Below, piece after piece: positions 18,798-28,330 of a stretch of DNA of 64,000 bases; position 1 is the first letter of the stretch, and every line of letters starts with the position of its first letter. The position numbers and the translations under genes are program-made. The stretch comes from Brachyspira suanatina (lineage in GTDB: Bacteria > Spirochaetota > Brachyspiria > Brachyspirales > Brachyspiraceae): positions 1,258,995 through 1,322,994 of the forward strand of contig NZ_CVLB01000001.1 of the NCBI RefSeq assembly GCF_001049755.1, written 5' to 3'. The notes under the pieces were generated by a model, which saw nothing but the letters and a program-made list of their open reading frames with translations, was not told where the DNA came from and did no database searches.

Positions 18798-20420
18798 ATG
18801 ATTAAACTTTTAAAATCTGTAATTTTTTCTTTTACTATATTTCTATTTGCAATTTCTTGCGGAGGCAGAAGCTCTAAATATGAAGAAGGAGTATTAAGAC
18901 TTAATGTTGGTCCAGAGCCTCAAACTATAGACCCTACATTAAATTCCGCTATAGATGGAAGTATGTATATTATACATGCTTTTGAAGGACTTGCAACAAA
19001 AGATAAGCAAGGTAAAATAATTGGAGGAGTTGCTGAGAGTTGGGATATTAGTGATAATGGTACTAAATATGTATTTCATATTAGAAGCAATGCCAAATGG
19101 TCAGATGGAAAACCTGTAACAGCAAATGATTTTGTGTATAGCTGGAGAAGAGCAACTGATCCTAAAACTGCTGCTAATTATAGTTATCAAATGGAGCCTT
19201 TGAAAAATGCTAAAAAAATTACAGCAGGTGAAATGCCTGTTGATTCATTAGGTGTTAAGGCTTTAGATGATAATACATTAGAAGTAACATTAGAAGCACC
19301 TATACCATATTTTGATCAGCTTATGGCTTATCCGGTTTATTTTCCTTTAAGACAGGATATCATAGAAGCTAATCCTGATAGTTGGACTATGAGTCCTGAA
19401 ACTTACATAGGAAACGGTCCTTTTAAAATGACTGAAAGATCTATCGATGATAGGATAGTTATGGAAGTTAATACTAATTATTGGAATGTTTCAGCTATAG
19501 TACCTAAAAAATTAATATTTGTTTTAATGGATAATGGAACATCTGTAGTAGCAGGTATTAAAGAAGGTTCTATATATTTTTCTGATAGAGTTCCTACTCA
19601 AGATATGGATGTTTTAAAAGAGGAAGGATATTTACAAATCAAACCTTATTTAGCACTTTATTATTATAGCTTAAATAATACTAATGATACTTTAAAAGAT
19701 GTGAGAGTTCGTAAAGCATTATCTTTGGCTATAGATAGAAATTATATAGTAGAGCAGGTTACAAGAGGCGGACAGATTCCAGCTGCTGCAGTTGTACCAG
19801 CTTTAATATCAGATGTTAGCGGAAGTTTTAGAACGAATGGTGGTGATTATTACAGTCTAAAACCAGAAGATTATACTAAAAATGTAGAAGAAGCTAAAAA
19901 ATTATTAGCAGAAGCAGGATATCCTGATGGTCAAGGTTTTCCTGTATTAGATTTTAAAACTAATCCCGGAGAGCATACTTCTATATTTGAAGCTATACAG
20001 CAGATGTGGAAAAATAATTTAGGAATAGACAGCACAATATCAAGCGAAGAATGGGCAGTATTCCAACAAACTCGTTTGGATAAATCTTATGTGATTGCTA
20101 GAAACGCTTGGGTTGGAGATTACGATGACCCTATGACATTTTTAGGTATGTTCTTAAGCCATAGTGCTCAAAATGCTGAAGGTTATAATAATCCTCAATA
20201 TGATACATTATTAGCACAGGCTTCTTCTATAGGTGATAATAATGTAAGAATGCCTATACTTCATAAAGCTGAAGATTTATTTATGTCTGAAATGCCTATC
20301 ATACCTTTATATTTTTATACTTTACCTGTACTTGTTAATCCTAATTTGAAAGATGTGCAGTATGATGTTTTAGGTAAACATAAATTTTTCTATGCTTATT
20401 TAGAGAATAGTGAAAATTAA
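18798..20420 (+). CDS. Oligopeptide ABC transporter substrate-binding lipoprotein (OppA type)
   Basis: A 540-residue extracytoplasmic binding protein of the SBP_bac_5 family. A lipobox gives Cys21 (FAISC). The family motif is visible at ESWDISDNGTKYVFHIRSNAKW and SDGKPVTANDFVYSWRR, and late in the protein at KDVRVRKALSLAIDR. The ATG at 18798 follows GGGAG and opens the signal peptide. No permease or ATPase genes are adjacent, so it must share a transporter encoded elsewhere. Peptide is the likely ligand, from the family. Confidence 0.9.
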   Translation: MIKLLKSVIFSFTIFLFAISCGGRSSKYEEGVLRLNVGPEPQTIDPTLNSAIDGSMYIIHAFEGLATKDKQGKIIGGVAESWDISDNGTKYVFHIRSNAKWSDGKPVTANDFVYSWRRATDPKTAANYSYQMEPLKNAKKITAGEMPVDSLGVKALDDNTLEVTLEAPIPYFDQLMAYPVYFPLRQDIIEANPDSWTMSPETYIGNGPFKMTERSIDDRIVMEVNTNYWNVSAIVPKKLIFVLMDNGTSVVAGIKEGSIYFSDRVPTQDMDVLKEEGYLQIKPYLALYYYSLNNTNDTLKDVRVRKALSLAIDRNYIVEQVTRGGQIPAAAVVPALISDVSGSFRTNGGDYYSLKPEDYTKNVEEAKKLLAEAGYPDGQGFPVLDFKTNPGEHTSIFEAIQQMWKNNLGIDSTISSEEWAVFQQTRLDKSYVIARNAWVGDYDDPMTFLGMFLSHSAQNAEGYNNPQYDTLLAQASSIGDNNVRMPILHKAEDLFMSEMPIIPLYFYTLPVLVNPNLKDVQYDVLGKHKFFYAYLENSEN

Positions 20421-20445
20421 AAATTGATTATATTTTATTAGTGTT

Positions 20446-20476
20446 AAAACAAGGGAGTGAAAAACCCTTGTTTTTT
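20446..20476 (+). terminator. Rho-independent terminator after oppA-like gene
   Basis: AAAACAAGGG (20446-20455) pairs with CCCTTGTTTT (20465-20474) and is followed by more T residues. Confidence 0.85.
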
Positions 20477-20491
20477 ATTGTAAAATAATTA

Positions 20492-20518
20492 TTGATAGTG
20501 GAAAATGATTCTTATAAT
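20492..20518 (+). promoter_or_regulatory. Possible promoter of the dipeptidase gene
   Basis: TTGATA (20492-20497) and a perfect TATAAT (20513-20518), but with a short 15-nt spacer. The GGAGG ribosome binding site (20529-20533) and the ATG at 20542 follow. Confidence 0.4.
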
Positions 20519-20541
20519 ATTAGTTTTTGGAGGAAATTTAT

Positions 20542-22028
20542 ATGTTATTAAGTAATTTTGATAATCTTGATTCTAAAGAAGTTTTCAGATGGTTTGCTGA
20601 AATAAGTAAAATACCTAGAAGATCTAAACATGAAAAACAGATTAGTGATTTTTTAGTTCAATTTGCCAAAGATAGAAATTTGGAAGTATATCAGGATAAA
20701 GTGAATAATGTAATAATAAAGAAGGAAGCTACAAAAGGTTATGAGAATATCGCACCTGTTATTATACAGGGACATATGGATATGGTTTGTGAAAAAACTA
20801 GTGAATCGAAACATGATTTTGATAAAGATCCTTTTGTGAAAAAACTAGTGAATCGAAACATGATTTTGATAAAGATCCTATAGAATTAATAGTTGAAGGA
20901 GATGTTTTAAGGGCCAATGATACTACTTTAGGTGCAGATGATGGTATTGCTGTTGCTTATGGTCTTGCTTTTCTTGATTCTAAAGATATACCTCATCCAG
21001 CATTGGAAATTCTAATTACAACTGATGAAGAAGACGGTATGTCAGGGGCATTTTCTGTTACTGATGAACATTTAAATGGTAAAACTCTTATAAGTTTGGA
21101 TTCTGAGGCTGAGGGTGTACTTTGGGTAAGCAGTGCAGGTGGTATCAATGCAGTTTCTGAATTTAATATAGAGAGAGAGAGTAATAATAATCCTTCATTA
21201 AAGATAGAGATTAAAGGGCTAAAAGGCGGACATTCCGGTATGGAAATTGATAAACAGAGAGCTAATGCTATAAAGATATTAGGAAGAGTTTTATATTCTG
21301 TAAAAGATTATATAAATATTTCTTATATAGATGGTGGTTCTGTTCATAATGCTATAGCTAAAAGTGCCTATGCCGTTATTACTACTGAAGATACGAATAA
21401 AGTAAAAAATATTATAGAAGAACTTTCTAAAAAGATAAAATTTGAATATAGAGTTGTTGATCCTGATATGGAAATAGTTGTTTCAAATGCTGAAAATGTG
21501 AAAGAATGTTATAAAAAAGACTTAAGCAAGAATGTTATAAATTTTATGATGCTATCACCTGACGGAGTTCTTTATATGAGTAAGGATATAGATGGTTTAG
21601 TTCAGACAAGTGCTAATAATGGAGTGCTTAAAGAAAAAAATAATAAATTAACATCTACTGTATTTATTAGAAGTTCTGTAGAGAGTTCATCAAATGAAAT
21701 AGTTTCAAGGGTTAAGGCTTTATCTTCTTTAACAAATGCTTCTTTTATAGATCAAGATGGATATGCTGCTTGGGAATATGATCCTAATTCAAAAGTAAGA
21801 GATATAGCGGTAAAAGCATATAAAACTGTTACAGGTAAAGATGCTGATGTATCTTCTGTGCATGTTGGTTTAGAGTGCGGAATATTAAAACAAGCGTTAA
21901 AAGATGCTGATATTATTAGTATGGGGCCTAATATTTACAATGTTCATACTCCTAAAGAATATTTAAGTATATCTTCAGTAGACAGAGTATGGAAAGTGTT
22001 AAAAGAGATTATTAAAAATATGAAATAA
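20542..22028 (+). pseudogene. pepD: Aminoacyl-histidine dipeptidase (PepD, M20 family), frame broken by 47-bp duplication
   Basis: M20-family dipeptidases of this kind hydrolyse Xaa-His and other dipeptides in the cytoplasm. The first frame runs from ATG 20542 (after GGAGG) to a stop at 20881-20883. The rest reads in another frame to 22028. The break is caused by a perfect tandem repeat: 20786-20832 and 20833-20879 are identical 47-mers. Deleting one copy restores a continuous protein of about 480 residues, with HMDMVCEK, LGADDGIAVAYGLA, TTDEEDG and GLKGGHSGMEID in the right order, all zinc-site or family motifs. The gene is otherwise undamaged, so the duplication is recent and could revert. 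As written, it makes a 113-residue fragment. Confidence 0.9.
20786..20879. repeat. Perfect 47-bp tandem duplication inside pepD
   Basis: Unit 1 is 20786-20832 and unit 2 is 20833-20879, with no mismatch. Forty-seven is not a multiple of three, so the reading frame shifts after the first unit. The unit itself has no internal repeat, so it looks like a single duplication event rather than a microsatellite. Confidence 0.95.
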
Positions 22029-22117
22029 TTAATTTGGTATTTTTAAAATTTTTATTCTCTATTGTTTTTATTTGTTTATTAATATATATTAATAAATAAT
22101 ATATTTTTGGAGATATT

Positions 22118-23032
22118 ATGATATATAATAATATACTTGATATGATAGGAAATACTCCTATTTTAAGATTACAAAATATAGAATCTAAATTTAATTTAGG
22201 TGGAAATGTAGAGTTGTATGGAAAAGTAGAAAAGAATAATCCAGCAGGTTCAATAAAAGATAGAGCTGTTAAGCAAATAATATTGGATCTATTCAAAGAA
22301 GGTAAATTAAAGGAAGGTGCAACTATAATAGAACCTACTTCAGGTAATACAGGTATTGCTATGGCAGCTATTGGAAAGTATCTGAAATTGAATGTTATAA
22401 TAGTTATGCCTTCATCTATGTCTGAAGAAAGAAGAAAGCTTATAAGGAATTATGGAGCAAAATTAGAATTAGTTGATGGAGGAATGGATGCTGCTGTAAA
22501 AAGAGCAGAACAATTAAATAAAAAGATAGTTGATTCTGTTATACCTGGTCAGTTTATTAATAAATCTAATATAGATGCTCATTATCTTACAACTGCACCT
22601 GAAATATTTAGTGACATTCCGGATATTGATTATATATTTGCTGGTATTGGTACAGGTGGTACTATAACAGGAATAGGAAAGTATGTAATGGAGAAAAATA
22701 AAAATACTAAAGTTATAGGAGTGGAACCTGAATCATCTCCTTTACTTACAAAAGGACGTACTTCTGCTCATAAAATACAGGGTATAGGTCCTAATTTTGT
22801 ACCTGAAATTTTAGATTTAAATGTTGTATCTAAAATAATAGATGTATCTGATGATAATGCTATAAATACAGCAAGAGAAATATGTTTTAATGAGGGGCTG
22901 CTTGTAGGAATATCTTCCGGAGCAAGTGTTTATGCAGCAATAGATTTTTATAGAAATTTAACTAAAAAAGATACTATAATAAAGATGCTTTGTATATTGC
23001 CTGATACAGGTGAAAGATACTCTTGGAATTAA
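22118..23032 (+). CDS. cysK: Cysteine synthase CysK
   Basis: Makes cysteine from O-acetylserine and sulfide, using pyridoxal phosphate. The PLP Lys lies in NPAGSIKDRA (about 47-56). PTSGNTGIAMA binds the substrate carboxylate, and GIGTGGTITGIG the PLP phosphate. SSGAS and the end GERYSWN are also typical. The length of 304 residues is normal. The serine acetyltransferase gene follows 11 bp later, so the two-step pathway is encoded as one unit. RBS GGAG lies 8 bp before the ATG. Confidence 0.95.
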   Translation: MIYNNILDMIGNTPILRLQNIESKFNLGGNVELYGKVEKNNPAGSIKDRAVKQIILDLFKEGKLKEGATIIEPTSGNTGIAMAAIGKYLKLNVIIVMPSSMSEERRKLIRNYGAKLELVDGGMDAAVKRAEQLNKKIVDSVIPGQFINKSNIDAHYLTTAPEIFSDIPDIDYIFAGIGTGGTITGIGKYVMEKNKNTKVIGVEPESSPLLTKGRTSAHKIQGIGPNFVPEILDLNVVSKIIDVSDDNAINTAREICFNEGLLVGISSGASVYAAIDFYRNLTKKDTIIKMLCILPDTGERYSWN

Positions 23033-23043
23033 GGTCTCATTTT

Positions 23044-23772
23044 ATGAAATTGAAAACTTTTAATGAACTTCCTAATCAAAAGGATATTAAGGATATAGTT
23101 AAACTTATAAGGGATTATGCATTTCCTAATTTTTTTAGAGAAAGTCCTAATAGAGATATTGTCAAAAAAAGCATAGCTAAACTTTATATGAAAATAGTTA
23201 CTGATGATTCTCACTTATTAGATTTTATAGAACAGCTTGATGATATTGTTATAAGTTTAGAACATGATTTAGAATTTTTTTATCAATCAGATCCGGCATC
23301 AAAATCTTATGATGAAATAATATTCACATATCCGGGATTTAGAGCCATATTTCATTATAGAATAGCACATATATTTTATAAGCAAAATGAATCTTTGATA
23401 GCTAGAACTATATCCGAATTTGCACATTCAAAAACAGGTATAGATATTCATCCTGGAGCTGAAATAGGGGATTATTTCTTTATAGATCATGGCACAGGCA
23501 TTGTTATAGGTGAAACTACTGTTATTGGACATCATGTAAAAATATATCAAGGTGTTACGTTGGGAGCATTATCATTAACTAATGGAAGAGCTTTAGAAGG
23601 TCAGAAAAGACATCCTACAGTATGTGATAATGTTACAATATATGCTAATGCTTCTATATTTGGCGGAAACACTACTATAGGGGCAAATGCTGTGATAGGA
23701 GCTAACTGTATAGTTTTAGAATCGGTTGAAGAAAATAGAAAGTTAACTCTTAATGATAATATGTCTGTATAA
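23044..23772 (+). CDS. cysE: Serine O-acetyltransferase (CysE/EpsC type)
   Basis: Acetylates serine with acetyl-CoA to give the substrate of CysK. The 242-residue protein has a long alpha-helical N-terminal half and a left-handed beta-helix of hexapeptide repeats from about residue 140: GIDIHPGAEIGDYFFIDHG, then VIGETTVIGHHVKIYQGV. The catalytic His/Asp pair is in DHGTG. The ATG at 23044 follows AAGG. The upstream in-frame TTG would overlap cysK and lacks a binding site. The N-terminal length is like EpsC/SAT from anaerobes. Confidence 0.92.
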   Translation: MKLKTFNELPNQKDIKDIVKLIRDYAFPNFFRESPNRDIVKKSIAKLYMKIVTDDSHLLDFIEQLDDIVISLEHDLEFFYQSDPASKSYDEIIFTYPGFRAIFHYRIAHIFYKQNESLIARTISEFAHSKTGIDIHPGAEIGDYFFIDHGTGIVIGETTVIGHHVKIYQGVTLGALSLTNGRALEGQKRHPTVCDNVTIYANASIFGGNTTIGANAVIGANCIVLESVEENRKLTLNDNMSV

Positions 23773-23797
23773 TCTATATAATATTGTAATATAAAAT

Positions 23798-23832
23798 AAA
23801 GCCTGTATTCGATTGGAATTCAGGCTTTTTTT
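23798..23832. terminator. Bidirectional terminator between cysE and beta-barrel gene
   Basis: AAGCCTG (23799-23805) pairs with CAGGCTT (23821-23827), with ATTC/GAAT extending the stem inward. T residues follow on the plus strand and A-rich sequence precedes, so it can serve both convergent genes. Confidence 0.85.
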
Positions 23833-23850
23833 AATTAATTATATTTGTTA

Positions 23851-24522
23851 TTAAAATTTAGGGCCGTATCTATATCCAAATTGTATACCTATATCTACAT
23901 TGCCGAATGTTTCATTCTCTACAACATTTAAATAGCTGCTAGTTTGAGCCCAATAATTTCCAAAATCGTATCCTACATAAAATCCTAAATTAACCGCTGA
24001 ATCTATACCTACAAAAAATGAATAATCAAATGTAGCTCTCATATAAAGTCTAGCATATATATCATGTTTTATTTCTATATTACCTATTTCTGGAGTATAA
24101 TATGAAGAATTTGGTGTTAATGTTATTTTGTATCCTATATTTAATCCTATTGAACAAGAATAAAAATTGAATTTAGGCATTATACCAAAATACAAATCAT
24201 TATCTGTAAATTTATAACGTACTGTATTATTATATTTAGAATATTTAGTTTCAGTATAACTATATCCCATTACTCCTAATAAACTAATTCCCATTTTTTC
24301 CTTTATTTGGAACATATAACCAAGATTTGCTTCAATGCCTCCCTGAAAATTTACTTCGCCTTTAGGGTTACCTTCTACATTTACATTCTTATGAATTACG
24401 GTAATACCCATACCTAAAGGAACATTAACTATTGCTTCAAAACCTCCTTTTACTTCTGAAAATGTTGTTTTACATATCATTATAAATAATATAATTAATG
24501 TAAATATTCTTTTCTGTGCCAT
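23851..24522 (-). CDS. Putative outer-membrane beta-barrel protein
   Basis: A 223-residue protein with a signal peptide (cleavage after about residue 22, TTFSE). The mature part is a series of alternating hydrophobic, aromatic-rich strands separated by short turns, such as GGIEANLGYMFQI, MGISLLGVMGYSY and SIGLNIGYKIT. It closes with VDIGIQFGYRYGPKF, ending in Phe. That final aromatic residue and the strand pattern fit a small outer-membrane barrel of about eight to ten strands. I do not recognise the family. The fragment at 16360-16569 looks like a relative. It is a single gene. Confidence 0.65.
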   Translation of the reverse strand: MAQKRIFTLIILFIMICKTTFSEVKGGFEAIVNVPLGMGITVIHKNVNVEGNPKGEVNFQGGIEANLGYMFQIKEKMGISLLGVMGYSYTETKYSKYNNTVRYKFTDNDLYFGIMPKFNFYSCSIGLNIGYKITLTPNSSYYTPEIGNIEIKHDIYARLYMRATFDYSFFVGIDSAVNLGFYVGYDFGNYWAQTSSYLNVVENETFGNVDIGIQFGYRYGPKF

Positions 24523-24696
24523 ATAAACTCCAATAAAATTGTAAATATTAACTATATAATATTAATAATTTTAAAATTTTAGTCAATAAAAAAATATTTT
24601 TTAAAAAAATACTTTACTTATTGTGCTTTTTTTGTTATGTTTAAATAACTTATTTATGAAAAATATATATTATGTTGTCGAAAAGGTTTGTTAAAA

Positions 24697-26106
24697 ATGA
24701 AAAAGAAGTGTTTTATTTTGTTGATTTGTGTAGTTATTGGGTTGTTAGTGTTTGGAGCGGTTTCATGTTCTAAAAGGTTAAATCCCTTTATTCCAAATAG
24801 CGGCAGTGGTAATGGCGGCGGAGAAATAACTCCTCCTATAGATCCTCCTGATGGCGGCGGTGAAAATGATCCAGAATGGTTTTTACCTCCTGAAAAACAG
24901 GTTAAACCTTTTATGAAAACAGAAGTTCTTTTTGAAAGTAAAATAGAAAATAATCAAACTAATAAACCTCTAAAAATATATAGGATACCAGGAATAACAG
25001 TTTCAGAAAAAAATACTATAATAGCAGTTGCTGATTATAGAAAAAATAGTTATAGGGATGTTGGATTCAGTGGTTCTCAAGCTATAGATATTGTTGTAAG
25101 AAGAAGCGAAGATGGAGGAATAAATTGGGGACCTGAAATAATTATACCTCCTTTAGCTAAAAATAATAGAGAATCACATGGAGATTCATTATTTTTCTCA
25201 TGTAAAAATGGGGATTTAGTAGTTTTATGTGCAGCAGGTGGGGCATATAGACAGGATCCTGGTTTTGGTGGCTCTAAAATTATGATATCAAGAAGTACAG
25301 ATGATGGACTTACTTGGAGTGATTGGGAACTTGCAAAAGGAGATATTAATGATTTTGGTCATGGTAAATTGGCTGGTTATGATAGGGGGTTTGCAGCTTC
25401 AGGTACAGGTGCAAGACTGTTTAATGGTACTTTAATGGGGGCTATGTTAGTAAATAAAGGTACAGCAGATACAACAGCTGCTGCTGCTGTTATAGTTTCA
25501 GAAGACAATGGAAATACTTGGTATGTTAGAAGTATAGCTAAAAGAAAATCAGGAACTCAAAATGAGCCTAAAGTTGTTACTCAATTAAATGATGGAAGAA
25601 TTTTATTATCTGTACGTTCAGGTAAAGTTGGAAATCAAAGAGTGTGGTTTAAGTCTGCTGCTGATGTAGGTTCTAAATGGAATGAAATTAATCCTAAAGG
25701 TAATTTTTATGATGGTAATTGTAATGCTGAAGGTATTTTATTTACTTCTACTCTAGAGGGATATAATAAAAACAGACTTATACATTTAGCATTAAATTCG
25801 CCATTTGGAAGGCGAGATCTTACAGCTTTTATAAGTTATGATGAAGGAGAATCATGGAAAAAGTTAAGAATGTTAAATAATGGAGGAAGAGCTGGATATG
25901 CAGCATTAGCCAGATTAAAAGATGGTACAATAGTATCATTGGCTGAAGAACAAGCTGGACAAGGATTTCCTGAAACTAAAGACTATGTAGATCTTTATAA
26001 TATTGTATTTAGAAGGTTTAATTTAAGATGGCTTACAGAAAATTTACCTGAAAGTGAAAAGGATTTTTATACTCCTCCTAATCAAGCTCTTAGAAGAAGA
26101 TGGTAA
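24697..26106 (+). CDS. Sialidase (exo-alpha-sialidase, GH33), lipoprotein
   Basis: Releases terminal sialic acid from glycans. Signal peptide with lipobox Cys24 (AVSC), then a Gly/Pro-rich linker (about 30-70) that holds the enzyme away from the membrane. The sialidase YRIPG motif (RIP with the catalytic-site Arg) is near residue 95. At least four Asp-boxes are visible: SEDGGINW, STDDGLTW, SEDNGNTW and SYDEGESW, giving a six-bladed propeller. The likely nucleophile region is GYAALARLKDG. The ATG at 24697 is preferred to the TTG at 24688 by spacing from AAAAGG. Host mucin is the obvious substrate source (inference). Confidence 0.93.
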   Translation: MKKKCFILLICVVIGLLVFGAVSCSKRLNPFIPNSGSGNGGGEITPPIDPPDGGGENDPEWFLPPEKQVKPFMKTEVLFESKIENNQTNKPLKIYRIPGITVSEKNTIIAVADYRKNSYRDVGFSGSQAIDIVVRRSEDGGINWGPEIIIPPLAKNNRESHGDSLFFSCKNGDLVVLCAAGGAYRQDPGFGGSKIMISRSTDDGLTWSDWELAKGDINDFGHGKLAGYDRGFAASGTGARLFNGTLMGAMLVNKGTADTTAAAAVIVSEDNGNTWYVRSIAKRKSGTQNEPKVVTQLNDGRILLSVRSGKVGNQRVWFKSAADVGSKWNEINPKGNFYDGNCNAEGILFTSTLEGYNKNRLIHLALNSPFGRRDLTAFISYDEGESWKKLRMLNNGGRAGYAALARLKDGTIVSLAEEQAGQGFPETKDYVDLYNIVFRRFNLRWLTENLPESEKDFYTPPNQALRRRW

Positions 26107-26127
26107 TTTAATACTACATAAAACTAT

Positions 26128-26161
26128 AAAAAAGAAAGGAATTTGTTTCCTTTCTTTTTTT
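26128..26161 (+). terminator. Rho-independent terminator after sialidase gene
   Basis: AAAAAGAAAGGAA pairs with TTCCTTTCTTTTT, with a short ATTTG-containing loop and a T run. Confidence 0.8.
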
Positions 26162-26255
26162 ATTTATAGAATTTCATTGAAATAATTATAAATATAATGT
26201 ACTATTATGTTAAGTTAATTATGTTAATTATGTGATAAATTAAAAGGATTTTTCT

Positions 26256-27278
26256 ATGGCTTCAGTTGTTACTTTTGGAGAAATAATGCTTAGGCTTTCT
26301 CCCCCTTCAAATTTAAGATTTGTACAGGCTAATTCATTGGATGTAAGATTCGGAGGCGGCGAGGCTAATGTTGCTTTTGCTTTGTCTAATTTTGGAGTTG
26401 ATGCTTCATTTGTTACTAAGCTTCCCAATAATGATATAGGACAGGCTTGTATTAATGAATTAAGACGTTATGGTGTGGATGTATCTAATATAGTTTTGGG
26501 CGGTAATAGAATAGGTATATATTTCCTTGAAAAAGGAGCAAGTCAAAGAGGATCTAAAGTAATATATGATAGAGCTAATTCTTCAATATCACAATGCACT
26601 AAAGAAGATTTTGACTGGGATAAAATTTTTGACGGAGTTAAATGGTTTCATCTTACAGGTATAACTCCTGCACTTGGAAAAAATGTTGCTGAAGTTTGTA
26701 TTGAAGCTTGCAAAAAAGCTAAAGAAAAAAATATTACTATTAGTTTAGATTTAAATTATAGAAAGAAATTATGGACATCAAAAGAAGCTAATGAAACTAT
26801 GAGTAAATTAATGCCTTATGTTGATATATGTGTAGCTAATGAAGAAGATGCTGAAAAAGTATTCGGTATTAAAGCAAAAGATAGTAATATAATAGAAGGT
26901 AAATTATCTCATGAAGGCTATAAAGATGTGGCTAAAGAAATAGTAGATAGATTTAAAGTAAAAAAAGTTGGAATCGCTTTAAGAGGTTCAATTTCTGCAA
27001 GCGAGAATCTATGGTCTTGTATGCTTTATAATGGAGAAGAATATTTCTTTTCAAAAGAGTATTTAATAAAAATAGTGGATAGAGTAGGAGGCGGAGACAG
27101 TTTTGCTGCCGGACTTATATATTCACTTTTAAATGGTAAAGATGACAGAGAGGCATTAGAGTTTGCATCTGCTGCTAGTTGTCTGAAACATTCTATTGAT
27201 GGTGATTTTAATGTTGTAACTGTTGATGAGGTTATGACAGTTTATAATGGAGATGCTTCAGGACGTATTCAAAGATAA
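26256..27278 (+). CDS. PfkB-family kinase, probable 2-keto-3-deoxygluconate kinase
   Basis: A ribokinase-family sugar kinase of 340 residues. The N-terminal GEIMLRLSPP and the GGGEANVAFALSNFG glycine motif bind the sugar. The C-terminal signature DRVGGGDSFAAGLI carries the catalytic Asp and the anion hole. The N-terminal pattern matches KdgK-type enzymes rather than ribokinase or fructokinase, so 2-keto-3-deoxygluconate is the likely substrate, by resemblance only. It is placed between a sialidase and a ROK kinase, which suggests a carbohydrate-scavenging neighbourhood. The upstream region has the direct repeat ATGTTAA-N7-ATGTTAA (26207-26227). Confidence 0.85.
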   Translation: MASVVTFGEIMLRLSPPSNLRFVQANSLDVRFGGGEANVAFALSNFGVDASFVTKLPNNDIGQACINELRRYGVDVSNIVLGGNRIGIYFLEKGASQRGSKVIYDRANSSISQCTKEDFDWDKIFDGVKWFHLTGITPALGKNVAEVCIEACKKAKEKNITISLDLNYRKKLWTSKEANETMSKLMPYVDICVANEEDAEKVFGIKAKDSNIIEGKLSHEGYKDVAKEIVDRFKVKKVGIALRGSISASENLWSCMLYNGEEYFFSKEYLIKIVDRVGGGDSFAAGLIYSLLNGKDDREALEFASAASCLKHSIDGDFNVVTVDEVMTVYNGDASGRIQR

Positions 27279-27297
27279 TTATAATTTATTTTTATTC

Positions 27298-27326
27298 TTG
27301 ACAATTTATAGTCTTAAGACTACAAT
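27298..27326 (+). promoter_or_regulatory. Promoter with embedded 14-bp palindrome (ROK kinase gene)
   Basis: TTGACA (27298-27303), a 17-nt spacer and TACAAT (27321-27326). The perfect palindrome TAGTCTTAAGACTA (27309-27322) fills most of the spacer and reaches the -10 box, a classic place for a repressor operator. Confidence 0.65.
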
Positions 27327-27364
27327 TATATATATATAAAATAAATAACTAGGAGTTTTAAATT

Positions 27365-28321
27365 ATGAAAGAAGTAGTTATAGCTATAGATATTGGCGGA
27401 ACATCTATGAAAGGTGCTGTTATAGAGGAAAACGGCAATATTTTATATAAAGATAATTTTGATGTAAATCCTAGTCATACAACAGAAGAACATAAAAAAA
27501 TTATTACAGAATTCGTTGAAAAATTAAAAAGCAATATACCTAATGATTATAAAGCTGTAGGTTTGGGAATAGACTGTCCGGGAGTTATGAATAGAGAAAC
27601 ACTCCATATGGGAGGAGCTGAAAATATACCAGGGCTTAAAGGATTAAAATTTTCTGATATAGGCGATAAATTTAATTTGCCTACAAAGACAGCTAATGAT
27701 GCAAGTATGGCAGCTTTAGGCGAGGCAAAATATGGAAGCGGTAAAGAAAAGGATTATCAGTCTGTAATGTTTGTTACACTTGGAACAGGTGTTGGAGGCG
27801 GATTTGTACTTAATGGAAAATTATTTACAGGTTCTTTAGGTGGAGCAGGAGAGATCGGACATGTATTTGTAGTTCCTGATGGTGATAAATGTAACTGCGG
27901 ATCAAGCGGCTGTATTGAGCGTTATGCTTCTGCTACCGGCTTCATTGCTATGGCTAAGCAGAAAATTCATAAAGGGGTTATTCCTACTTCTTTAACTTAT
28001 GAAGAATTAGATAAAGGAAAGGCTAAGGCTTTATTTGATGCTGCTAAAAAAGGCGATGCATTAGCTAAAGAAACTATTGCAGAATGTTCCTACTATTTAG
28101 GTATGTCTATAGCACAGGCTTTGAATATGCTTGATTTGGACTTGGTTCTTATAGGCGGCGGACTTTGTAAGGACTTTGATATGATGATAGAGCATATTAA
28201 TAGAGCTGTAAGAAATTATGGGCTTAGAATGATGGTTAATAATCTTGAAATAAAACCTGCTTCTTTAGGAAATGATGCTGGTGTTTTAGGATGTGCTGCT
28301 TTATTCTTTAGAAATAATTGA
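27365..28321 (+). CDS. ROK-family sugar kinase (glucokinase-like)
   Basis: Phosphorylates a hexose such as glucose or an N-acetylhexosamine with ATP. The N-terminal phosphate motif is DIGGTSMKGAV (residues 8-18). The catalytic Asp is in TANDASMAALGEA, then TLGTGVGGGFVLNG. The substrate-site E-x-G-H is in GEIGHVFV, and the zinc motif is CNCGSSGCIE. Length is 318 residues, and no DNA-binding domain is present, so it is an enzyme, not a NagC-type repressor. Substrate specificity cannot be read. It has its own promoter with a palindrome in the spacer. Confidence 0.9.
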   Translation: MKEVVIAIDIGGTSMKGAVIEENGNILYKDNFDVNPSHTTEEHKKIITEFVEKLKSNIPNDYKAVGLGIDCPGVMNRETLHMGGAENIPGLKGLKFSDIGDKFNLPTKTANDASMAALGEAKYGSGKEKDYQSVMFVTLGTGVGGGFVLNGKLFTGSLGGAGEIGHVFVVPDGDKCNCGSSGCIERYASATGFIAMAKQKIHKGVIPTSLTYEELDKGKAKALFDAAKKGDALAKETIAECSYYLGMSIAQALNMLDLDLVLIGGGLCKDFDMMIEHINRAVRNYGLRMMVNNLEIKPASLGNDAGVLGCAALFFRNN

Positions 28322-28330
28322 TATTTATAA

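Noticed and set aside
20786-20879. CRISPR-like repeat
   Set aside because: Only two units, directly abutting, without spacers and within a coding region.
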